From Thiotrichaceae bacterium (GTDB lineage Bacteria; Pseudomonadota; Gammaproteobacteria; Thiotrichales; Thiotrichaceae), in contig JALVFC010000319.1 of assembly GCA_027030285.1 (NCBI GenBank), positions 1 through 9,396 of the forward strand: DNA of 9,396 nucleotides. Reading direction: 5' to 3'. The notes below the pieces were generated by a model. It searched no databases. It saw nothing but the letters and a program-made list of their open reading frames with translations, and was not told the origin of the DNA. Shown piece by piece: positions 1-6,084 of the stretch. Position 1 is the stretch's first letter. Every line of letters begins with the position of its first letter. A program made the position numbers and the translations under genes.

Positions 1-1
1 G

Positions 2-523
2 AACCCTGCTGAATTCTGGTCTGGTATTCTTATGAAAACCGTAAAACCGGTTCTGCAGGAAAATAACCCGCAACAACTGGATATTGATAAATGGCTTAGC
101 ACATTTTCTGTCTGGATGACTGCATTAGCAGCATTGCTGTCAAGTCTGAGCTGGATTCTGTCAATGCTTCTGGCACGACACTGGCAGTCACAGCTTTACA
201 ACCCGGGTGGTTTTGGCAAAGAGTTTAGAAACATACAGCTGGGTAAAATTGCAGCTGGCGCCGTGATGCTGCTTATTGCGCTCACTGCTCTGACTCAGAA
301 CAAGATTGCTGCCGAATTGCTTGCATGTGGTTTAAGCGTTTTTCTGTTTCAGGGAATTAGCCTGCTGCATGCTGTGGTTAAGCAACGCGAGCTGAGTCCT
401 GTTGTGCTCGTTGTGTTTTATATTTTGCTGGTGTTAGTGCCAATCCATATTGGCTTGCTAAGCGCCGCATTTGGAATTATTGATAACTTTGCTGACTTTC
501 GGGCAAAGCTTATTAAAAAGTAA
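2..523 (+). CDS. DUF2232 family integral membrane protein, C-terminal part (5' end outside window)
   Basis: C-terminal part of a polytopic inner-membrane protein of the DUF2232 (YybS-like) family; its molecular function is not established. The first ATG in frame is at 32, but the frame stays open back to base 2 (residues N-P-A-E-F-W-S-G-I-L before that Met). No Shine-Dalgarno precedes the ATG, so I read this as the 3' part of a longer gene cut by the window edge, and the ATG as an internal Met. Several hydrophobic segments are visible, roughly at residues 24-48, 71-89, 92-115 and 120-150 counted from that Met. Between the first two is the motif ARHWQSQLYNPGGFGKEF, which I recognise from gammaproteobacterial DUF2232 proteins. 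The end has a DNFADFR motif. The gene stops 25 nt before rplI, the usual place for this family (rpsF-rpsR-DUF2232-rplI), so cotranscription with the ribosomal genes is likely. Family call is fairly sure; role unknown. Confidence 0.8.
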   Translation, partial: NPAEFWSGILMKTVKPVLQENNPQQLDIDKWLSTFSVWMTALAALLSSLSWILSMLLARHWQSQLYNPGGFGKEFRNIQLGKIAAGAVMLLIALTALTQNKIAAELLACGLSVFLFQGISLLHAVVKQRELSPVVLVVFYILLVLVPIHIGLLSAAFGIIDNFADFRAKLIKK

Positions 524-535
524 ATCTACTTGATT

Positions 536-541
536 AAGGTG
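536..541 (+). promoter_or_regulatory. Shine-Dalgarno of rplI
   Basis: AAGGTG lies 7 nt before the ATG at 549. This is good ribosome-binding complementarity and fixes the rplI start. Confidence 0.7.
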
Positions 542-548
542 AATAACG

Positions 549-1064
549 ATGGAAGTCATACTTCTTGAAAAAATTGAAAACCTGGGTTCTCTGGGTGATG
601 TCGTGAATGTACGTTCAGGTTATGCGCGTAACTATCTTGTGCCTCAAAAGAAAGCCAAGATGGCAACCAAAGCCAACCTGGAAGAATTTGAAAAGATTCG
701 TGCAGAACTTGAGAAAGCCGAAGCTGAGGCTGTTGCAGCAGCCGAAGCCAGAAAAGCCGAGCTTGACGGCATCACTGTACATATCACTGCCAACTCAGGT
801 GTTGAAGGCAAGCTGTTTGGTTCTGTATCTCCAGCAGATGTCTCCAAGGCACTGGTTGCTACAGGTGTTACTGTTGAGCGTAGCGAGATCCGCATGCCTG
901 ATGGCCCAATTCGTGAAACAGGTTCTCATGATGTACTGGTTCACTTACACACCGAGATTGATGCGACCGTCAAAGTAGTAGTAGAGGGAGACGGTGAGGT
1001 TTCATCCATTATCGATGAGATTGACGCTGAAGAAGCGGAAGTTGAAGCTAGCGAAGAAGAATAA
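549..1064 (+). CDS. rplI: 50S ribosomal protein bL9 with acidic C-terminal extension
   Basis: Ribosomal protein bL9, which binds 23S rRNA near the L1 stalk base and helps maintain reading-frame fidelity. The N-terminal rRNA-binding domain is clear: MEVILLEKIENLGSLGD, then GYARNYLVPQ (residues 24-33), which matches the L9 signature. A long charged helix follows (about 41-73), then the C-terminal domain with EGKLFGSV (86-93) and the RMPDGPIRETGSHDV stretch (115-129). The protein is 171 aa; E. coli bL9 is 149 aa. The homologous part ends near residue 146, and the extra tail is strongly acidic: 11 of residues 150-171 are Asp or Glu, with no Lys or Arg. The start is supported by the Shine-Dalgarno at 536-541. 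It follows the DUF2232 gene by 25 nt in what looks like the usual ribosomal operon. In many gammaproteobacteria dnaB follows rplI, but here a convergent arginine operon does. Identification is certain; the role of the tail is unknown. Confidence 0.98.
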   Translation: MEVILLEKIENLGSLGDVVNVRSGYARNYLVPQKKAKMATKANLEEFEKIRAELEKAEAEAVAAAEARKAELDGITVHITANSGVEGKLFGSVSPADVSKALVATGVTVERSEIRMPDGPIRETGSHDVLVHLHTEIDATVKVVVEGDGEVSSIIDEIDAEEAEVEASEEE

Positions 1065-1082
1065 TCTATACGATAAAGCAAC

Positions 1083-1115
1083 ACCAGAACTGGTAACTAA
1101 TTTGCCAGTTCTGGT
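1083..1115. terminator. Hairpin between convergent rplI and argF, probable shared terminator
   Basis: A perfect 11-bp inverted repeat: ACCAGAACTGG (1083-1093) against CCAGTTCTGGT (1105-1115). It can extend inward by three more pairs, one of them T-G, leaving a 5-nt loop (1097-1101). It fills the 60-nt gap between the stop codons of rplI (+) and argF (-), as expected for a bidirectional terminator. Neither side has a clean U-run, so it is not a textbook intrinsic terminator. It could equally act as a 3'-end stabilising hairpin. Confidence 0.6.
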
Positions 1116-1124
1116 AGTCATCCC

Positions 1125-2054
1125 TTACTGAATATCCGGCAGCTGATCAACCAATAGCAGCACCAGTAACGCTTTCTGCGCATGCAGACGATTTTCAGCT
1201 TCCTGCCAAACAACACTCTGCTTTCCTTCCAGCACTTTTTCACTAACTTCTTCACCGCGATGTGCAGGCAGACAGTGCATGAATAGCGCATCATCATTCG
1301 CTTGTGCCATCAACTCAGAGTTGACCTGATAGCCAGCAAAATCTTTCTCCCTTCTTTTTTGCTCAGCTTCCTGCCCCATGCTTGCCCAAACATCAGTGAC
1401 CACAATGTCGCTATTTTTACTAGCTTCTTTAGGGTCATGAATAATCGCCACCCTGTCACCCAACTCAGCGAGCAACTGTGCGTTGGGTTCATAGCCTTCA
1501 GGGCAGGCTATTTTTAACTGAAAATCAAATTGCCGCGCTGCATTCATCCATGAGTGACACATGTTGTTGCCATCACCTACCCAGGTTACCTGCGCCCCCT
1601 TAATAGAGCCTCGCAGTTCAACATATGTCATCACATCGGCAAGCAACTGACACGGATGATAATCATCCGTTAGCGCATTAATCACGGGGACTTGTGAGTA
1701 TTGCGCAAATTTTTCCACCATTGCATGTTCAAAGGTGCGAATCATAATGGCATCTGCCATTCTCGAAATCACGCGCGCGGAGTCCTCTACTGGCTCACCT
1801 CTACCTAACTGGGTGTCATCTGGAGATAGAAAGAGCGCATGACCACCTAGCTGAGTCATACCCACTTCAAAAGATACGCGGGTGCGAGTGGATGATTTAT
1901 CAAAAATCATTGCCAGCGTGCGATTTTTCAGTGGTGAATAAGGATCACCCTGTTGCCACATGGTCTTTAGCTCGATAGCTTTTTCTATCAGACGTTCCAG
2001 CTCCTGCGGAGTGAAGTCCATTAAAGTCAGAAAATGTCTTGTTTTAGTGTTCAT
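1125..2054 (-). CDS. argF: Ornithine carbamoyltransferase (anabolic)
   Basis: Condenses carbamoyl phosphate and L-ornithine to citrulline, the sixth step of arginine biosynthesis, in the cytoplasm; the family works as a trimer or multiples of it. All diagnostic motifs are present: the carbamoyl-phosphate loop STRTR (residues 55-59), RTFEH (106-110), HPCQ (133-136), the DGNN turn (161-164), the ornithine-binding DVWASMG (221-227) and HCLPAHRG (260-267). HPCQ, DxxxSMG and HCLP separate it from aspartate carbamoyltransferase. The length of 309 aa fits the short anabolic ArgF type found in pseudomonads, rather than the longer E. coli enzyme. It starts only 4 nt after the argD stop, so the two are almost certainly one transcript and may be translationally coupled; the upstream Shine-Dalgarno is weak (GAAG within the end of argD). 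There is no sign of an arcA/arcC deiminase cluster nearby, which supports a biosynthetic rather than catabolic role. No frameshift or missing catalytic residue. Confidence 0.97.
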   Translation of the reverse strand: MNTKTRHFLTLMDFTPQELERLIEKAIELKTMWQQGDPYSPLKNRTLAMIFDKSSTRTRVSFEVGMTQLGGHALFLSPDDTQLGRGEPVEDSARVISRMADAIMIRTFEHAMVEKFAQYSQVPVINALTDDYHPCQLLADVMTYVELRGSIKGAQVTWVGDGNNMCHSWMNAARQFDFQLKIACPEGYEPNAQLLAELGDRVAIIHDPKEASKNSDIVVTDVWASMGQEAEQKRREKDFAGYQVNSELMAQANDDALFMHCLPAHRGEEVSEKVLEGKQSVVWQEAENRLHAQKALLVLLLVDQLPDIQ

Positions 2055-2058
2055 GGTA

Positions 2059-3231
2059 TTACTTCAATAATTGCTTGATCAGCGTTACCACTGTTTTGAT
2101 AATCTGATCAGCTTGTTCAGTAGTTAATATCAGCGGGGGCAACAAACGTACAACCTTGCCAGCGGTGACGTTAATCAGAACTCCCTGCTGTAGTGCCTGC
2201 CCCACCAGTTCCGGGCATTCCTGCTCCAGTTCAATACCTAGCATCAAGCCTTTTCCACGAATTTCTCTGACACCAGGAATATCGGCTAACTGTTCGGTAA
2301 AGGCTTGCAGAAAATATTCTCCCAAACGAGTAGCTTGCTCATCCAGTTTGTTGTTTTGCATGACATCAATAACGGCTAGTGCAGCCCGGCAGGATAACGG
2401 GTTGCCACCAAAGGTCGAGCCATGTGTCCCGGCGGTAAATACACCTGCTGCCTTACCGCTGGCAAGACAGGCGCCGATAGGTACACCGTTACCGAGTGCT
2501 TTGGCTAAAGTCATGACATCAGGCTTGACGGGCTCATGTTGAAAGGCAAACCACTTGCCTGTGCGGCACATTCCGGTCTGGATTTCATCCAGCATAAACA
2601 ACCAGTCCTGCTGCTTGCACAGTTCGCTGATGGCAGACAAATAGTTTGCCGCCGGAATATTAACGCCACCTTCGCCCTGCACAGGCTCGACCATCACAGC
2701 AACGATATTTGGATGCTCATCTATTAGTTTGTGAATTGCATCAAGGTCGTTGTATGGCACGCGAATAAATCCCTGCACCAGTGGCGCAAAACCCTGCTGA
2801 ATTTTTTCATTTGCAGTCGCTGACAGTGCCGCCAGGGTTCGACCATGGAAGCTGCCTTCAACAACGACTATTGCAGGGTTAGTGATGCCTTTTTTGTTAG
2901 CATAAAGACGCGCCAGCTTGATCGCAGCCTCATTAGCCTCAGTCCCGGAATTACTGAAAAACACCTCATCCATTGCTGATAGCTCACACAGCTTGTCTGC
3001 CAGCTTTTCCTGTAAATCAATCTGGTAGAGATTTGAAGTATGCACCAGCTTATTCGCCTGATCACACAAGGCCTCTGCAAGCTCACGGCGTGCATGTCCC
3101 AGACTGCAAACTGCAATACCGGAAATTGCATCCAGATATTGCTTGTTATTCGAATCCCAGAGATAAGCACCATCACCTTTTTCAAAAGTGACGGGAAGTG
3201 GTGAGTATGTAGACATAAGTGAATTTGCCAT
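2059..3231 (-). CDS. argD: Acetylornithine aminotransferase
   Basis: PLP-dependent class III aminotransferase that converts N-acetylglutamate semialdehyde and glutamate to N2-acetylornithine and 2-oxoglutarate, the fourth step of arginine synthesis. Many ArgD enzymes also act as succinyldiaminopimelate aminotransferase in lysine synthesis; that is family knowledge, not shown here. Visible motifs are NSGTEANEAAIK (residues 94-105), SFHGRT (127-132), EPVQGEGG (182-189), LDEIQTGMCRTG (214-225) with the PLP-ring Asp215, the Schiff-base Lys244 in LAKALGNG, and HGSTFGGNPL (270-279). At 390 aa it is close to the normal family length. I keep the start at ATG 3231 because an AGGT lies about 6-9 nt upstream. 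The Met at residue 6, where many homologues begin, has no ribosome-binding site. Promoter of the argD-argF unit: see the candidate at 3430-3458. I did not find a convincing ArgR box. Strictly, a succinylornithine aminotransferase paralogue cannot be excluded, but the argF partner favours ArgD. Confidence 0.95.
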   Translation of the reverse strand: MANSLMSTYSPLPVTFEKGDGAYLWDSNNKQYLDAISGIAVCSLGHARRELAEALCDQANKLVHTSNLYQIDLQEKLADKLCELSAMDEVFFSNSGTEANEAAIKLARLYANKKGITNPAIVVVEGSFHGRTLAALSATANEKIQQGFAPLVQGFIRVPYNDLDAIHKLIDEHPNIVAVMVEPVQGEGGVNIPAANYLSAISELCKQQDWLFMLDEIQTGMCRTGKWFAFQHEPVKPDVMTLAKALGNGVPIGACLASGKAAGVFTAGTHGSTFGGNPLSCRAALAVIDVMQNNKLDEQATRLGEYFLQAFTEQLADIPGVREIRGKGLMLGIELEQECPELVGQALQQGVLINVTAGKVVRLLPPLILTTEQADQIIKTVVTLIKQLLK

Positions 3232-3429
3232 TTGATAACCTGCATATACTTCTGAAAGATGGTTGAATTGAGGACGATTACATTAGAACCTGAAAAGCAG
3301 ATAAAATATTGTAATCTGGGAGGTGTCCGAGAATATTTATTTGCCGAGCGGGGAGAATGTAAGCAAAAACAACCATGCTCCAGTCAAATCAGGCAGAAAA
3401 AACCGCCCAACGCCAGAAAAAAGGCGACC

Positions 3430-3458
3430 ATCCTACCCTAGCAGACATTATCCGTCAA
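3430..3458 (-). promoter_or_regulatory. Candidate sigma-70 promoter for argD-argF
   Basis: On the - strand, TTGACG (3458-3453) is followed after exactly 17 nt by TAGGAT (3435-3430). The -35 has five of six consensus bases and the -10 has four of six. This would give argD a leader of about 190 nt. Found by eye only. The rest of the 3232-3519 gap contains no better -35/-10 pair, though a TACAAT nearer to argD has no partner. Within the leader, short CGCC/GGCG complementarities are next to U-runs (on the - strand, near 3400-3427), which might form weak terminator-like stems. Confidence 0.3.
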
Positions 3459-3519
3459 TGAGCAAAGTGCAATAGGGCTGAGAGGGGTATTAGTATTTTT
3501 TGGGAGCACACCCTGAAGT

Positions 3520-4755
3520 CTATTCTTTTAATAAAAGTGACAGTTCCTCAAACTTCTTCTGCATTTCAATATTTTTAAAAGGAACAATATCTGGTATCTG
3601 AATATTCATCAGCGCAGTAAATGATGCCTGGTTGCTTTTCATTAGCTGGATTAAATCCGCACTGATCTTGACCGTATCATAAGTATTTTTGGCAACACGA
3701 TAATCACTTTTAACCAGCTCAAGTGCCTGTAGCACCTTTGATTTTTGTTGTCCTAGTTGCTGTGCGTAGATATTGGCAACCTTCAGAGTAAGTGCCTGCG
3801 ATTGCAGGTTCCTGCTGAGCAGGTCACGGCGGCTGGGTTTTCTTTCTGCCTGGAGCAGGCGTTTCGACTCTTCGGTGAGTCTGGCAGTATCTGTTCTTAT
3901 CCTGTTAATTTTTGGCAGATATTCTTTATCCAGTTTGTTGATGTAGGTCTGCTGTAAATTCATCACAAATTTAAGCAGTATGACATGCATCCCATAGTAT
4001 TTTCGTGCCTGGTTGATATCCTCATCAAACTCCTGGGTAAGCTCCATGAGTTGGCTGGTGATGTCATTAAGTACACCGTAGATGGCAGACATTTTGATGA
4101 TGTCGTCAGAGTCAACACGGGACAGCAGCACACCTACCTGCTCATTGCTCAGCAGCAAGCCCATTTGTTGCAGACGTATTTGCAGATTGTTTTTTTCCAG
4201 GTCAATGTTGTGGTTGTAGTCAGTGATTTTATTGAGCGACTTCTGTATTTTGTGGTCGAGTGTTTCTTTTTCGTCACCTGAGGCGACCACTTTCTTTTCC
4301 TTCCAGCCGGCTATGCGATGCCTTTCAGTCTGAATTCGATCTTTTAGGGTGTCGATATGTTTGCGGCTGGCTGTAATGCCGGGGTTTCCCAGCAGTTCTT
4401 CTATATCCCTGAAAATGTCAACCTGGTCTTCAGCTAATGACTGTTTGTCAGCGCCGAACCAGCGAGATTCAGGCGCATCATCAATTTCTGCATTAAGTTC
4501 CAGTGCTTCATCGAGGTTCTCAAGAACATCTGTCCAAACTTTTTTCAGGTGTTTACTACTCTCTTTATTTACCATTTCCGGGCTAACAGGAAGTACACTC
4601 TTGTCTGTTATTGCATTGTAATAGTCTTTGGTTTTCTCTTCGGTACTTCCCCACATATTCCCGAGTGTTTCTTTCCAGTCAGCATGGGCGGTGTTGCCAG
4701 GTAGAAGAATAGGTAGAAGCATAGAAAGCAGTAAGGTTTTATATTTCATAATCAT
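3520..4755 (-). CDS. Secreted helix-rich protein of unknown function
   Basis: I do not recognise this family. From the ATG at 4755 the product is 411 aa, beginning with a typical Sec signal peptide: positive MIMKYK, a leucine-rich core, and a signal peptidase I site AHA before DW (about residues 23-25). With no further hydrophobic segment it should end up in the periplasm or outside. The mature part contains no cysteine, is rich in charged residues, Leu and Gln, and appears almost wholly helical, with coiled-coil-like stretches in the middle (around RIQTERHRIAGWKEKK and KSLNKITDYNHNIDLEKNN) and near LTEESKRLLQAERK. No catalytic motif is evident. Start choice is uncertain: the frame can open at TTG 4770 (a weak GAG upstream), ATG 4755 or ATG 4749, none with a good Shine-Dalgarno; all give the same signal peptide core. 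It lies downstream of the ChaN-like lipoprotein gene on the same strand, separated by a 183-nt gap with a large hairpin, so it may be its own unit. Confidence 0.85.
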   Translation of the reverse strand: MIMKYKTLLLSMLLPILLPGNTAHADWKETLGNMWGSTEEKTKDYYNAITDKSVLPVSPEMVNKESSKHLKKVWTDVLENLDEALELNAEIDDAPESRWFGADKQSLAEDQVDIFRDIEELLGNPGITASRKHIDTLKDRIQTERHRIAGWKEKKVVASGDEKETLDHKIQKSLNKITDYNHNIDLEKNNLQIRLQQMGLLLSNEQVGVLLSRVDSDDIIKMSAIYGVLNDITSQLMELTQEFDEDINQARKYYGMHVILLKFVMNLQQTYINKLDKEYLPKINRIRTDTARLTEESKRLLQAERKPSRRDLLSRNLQSQALTLKVANIYAQQLGQQKSKVLQALELVKSDYRVAKNTYDTVKISADLIQLMKSNQASFTALMNIQIPDIVPFKNIEMQKKFEELSLLLKE

Positions 4756-4800
4756 TGTTTTGTTTTGCAATACCTACTCAGCGTAATTATGAGCAAAGCA

Positions 4801-4871
4801 GTTAGTTATTGATTATTAGGGCTTCGGCAGCAGGGATGTATTTACAGCATCCCTAATAATCAATAACTTAC
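4801..4871. repeat. Large intergenic inverted repeat (18-bp perfect arms)
   Basis: AGTTATTGATTATTAGGG (4804-4821) is the exact reverse complement of CCCTAATAATCAATAACT (4851-4868). After one mismatch (4803/4869) two more base pairs form, 4801-4802 with 4870-4871. The 29-nt interior (4822-4850) holds an alternative short stem, GGGATG (4833-4838) with CATCCC (4848-4853), which competes for the CCC of the long stem. The arms are AT-rich, with GGG/CCC at the loop side. No U-run follows on either strand, so it is not a standard intrinsic terminator. It lies between two - strand genes in otherwise empty DNA. It could be an mRNA processing or stability hairpin, a terminator, or a copy of a dispersed palindromic repeat; no second copy is in this window. 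Confidence 0.8.
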
Positions 4872-4938
4872 CGCCCCCGCTGTTTATCAGGCTGGGTAGT
4901 TTCGTTTTGGAGACAAATGGAAACAGCACCATTCTCGT

Positions 4939-6084
4939 CTAATGTAATTTAATTTTTTTGTGCAGCGTCACTGGTCTTGAAGCCCTACTGCGCGGGAGTT
5001 TCGCATGCTGTTGGCGCTGGATCTCTATATTCACTATTGCACCAGGCTTTTTGTCTAGCAGTTGAATTTTTATATCATCCGGGGTGAGCGTCTTTTTTCC
5101 ATTGATGGATATAATAACATCTCCTTTTTTCAAGACTGATCCATGCTTTGTTGATAAGCCAGCCACCAGCACGCCACTGTTGGCAGTCGCCAGATATACT
5201 CCGATTTTGCCAGCTTTGGGTAACCTTTTTTTGCTGGATGGCAGCACCAGGTCAACCTCAGATAGCTGTTCGGGGAAATCACTCACAATCACCATAGAAC
5301 GAATACCATGTTTTTCCAAGCGTACCGGAATAGCCTGATGTAAAACATGTCCTGCACCCGCTAGTAGCACCATATGTCTAACTTTACCGGAGCGCAATGC
5401 TTTTACTGTATTGGCTGCCATGCTCTCATCCCAGCCTAGCTGCACATCAATAAAGTTTTCCAGTCCTTTGCTGCTACCTCGTGAATGCTGCTCAAAAACA
5501 TCTGTCAAGCGTGCGCGGTAGGCTTTGCTACGGGTAATTTGGGCTGGCAGATAGCGCCTGTCAGCAGCTGATAAACCGGCTATTCCCCGTCGGCTGATTT
5601 TTTTTGTCAATTCGCGTGGTGCATTTAGTGCGATCAGGGGAATTTTGTTTGTCTTGGCGTAGTGAAAAATGTCTCTGTATAAGCGAAAATCATAGCCCCA
5701 GCGTTGATACCACTGGGTTTGTTGCAACATCTGTGCATCACTGATTTTGCCCGCCACATAGTCATCCAGGGCTTTCTGGAAAGGGCTTTGCACATATTCC
5801 ATACCTACTCCCATGTCGGGCCAATAGGCATGCAGCGCCTTGATAATATGCAGTTGATTGATATGGTCGCCATAGTTTGTGTGGCTTTCGCCCACCAACA
5901 CAACCTGCTGTTGTGCTAACTCCGGTAACAGTTGCCGCAAGGTGGAAGTGTGCCGCAAGTCAATCACTTTTTGAGGTAGCTCAGTAGCCTGATACTTTGT
6001 CTTTTGCAGAACTGCTGTGGTGCAGCCGCTGTTAATTGCTAAAGTCAGAAAGATATAGACAAGTCGCTTAGTCGTAATAGTCAT
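4939..6084 (-). CDS. ChaN-family haem-binding lipoprotein candidate with C-terminal PDZ domain
   Basis: 381 aa. The N-terminus MTITTKRLVYIFLTLAINSGC looks like a lipoprotein signal with Cys21 as acylation site, although Asn at -3 makes the lipobox atypical. Residues about 40-285 match the ChaN/DUF399 group of the Tiki/TraB/EreA-like superfamily: VLVGESHTN (GESH 65-68), GMEYVQ (94-99), ALNAPREL (152-159), QLGWDESMA (215-223) and LLAGAGHVLHQ (240-250). Campylobacter ChaN binds haem and has been linked to iron uptake; other superfamily members are hydrolases or proteases, so the activity here is open. Residues about 294-356 form a PDZ domain (IGVYLATANSGVLVAGLS, then KKGDVIISINGKK). I chose ATG 6084 because GGAAGG sits 7 nt before it; the frame can open upstream at TTG 6099, but that would put the ribosome-binding site inside the gene. 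It overlaps the aminotransferase gene by 17 bp, so translational coupling is likely. Envelope location is inferred. Confidence 0.85.
   Translation of the reverse strand: MTITTKRLVYIFLTLAINSGCTTAVLQKTKYQATELPQKVIDLRHTSTLRQLLPELAQQQVVLVGESHTNYGDHINQLHIIKALHAYWPDMGVGMEYVQSPFQKALDDYVAGKISDAQMLQQTQWYQRWGYDFRLYRDIFHYAKTNKIPLIALNAPRELTKKISRRGIAGLSAADRRYLPAQITRSKAYRARLTDVFEQHSRGSSKGLENFIDVQLGWDESMAANTVKALRSGKVRHMVLLAGAGHVLHQAIPVRLEKHGIRSMVIVSDFPEQLSEVDLVLPSSKKRLPKAGKIGVYLATANSGVLVAGLSTKHGSVLKKGDVIISINGKKTLTPDDIKIQLLDKKPGAIVNIEIQRQQHAKLPRSRASRPVTLHKKIKLH

Noticed and set aside
4..16. 13-nt direct repeat ACCCTGCTGAATT, also near 2790-2805
   Set aside because: Both copies are inside coding sequence on different strands and frames, without any wider similarity. 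Consistent with chance.
607..978. 123-codon frame inside rplI on the same strand
   Set aside because: It overlaps a certain ribosomal protein gene in another frame and its product has no plausible composition.
3250..3290. Possible ArgR (ARG box) site before argD
   Set aside because: One TGAAT half-site is present, but no ATTCA partner at the required 4-nt spacing.
3259..3441. 60-codon + strand reading frame upstream of argD
   Set aside because: No Shine-Dalgarno at a proper distance, low-complexity basic composition, and no recognisable family. It is most likely chance in intergenic DNA.
3501..3519. Terminator just after the secreted-protein gene (GGG...CCC followed by an A-run on the - strand)
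   Set aside because: The stem is only 3 bp and the tail is A rather than U in the transcript orientation.
4879..4927. GCTGTTT...AAACAGC inverted repeat downstream of the ChaN-PDZ gene
   Set aside because: The arms are only 7 bp with a 35-nt loop and no U-run. Too weak to call beside the much stronger repeat next to it.
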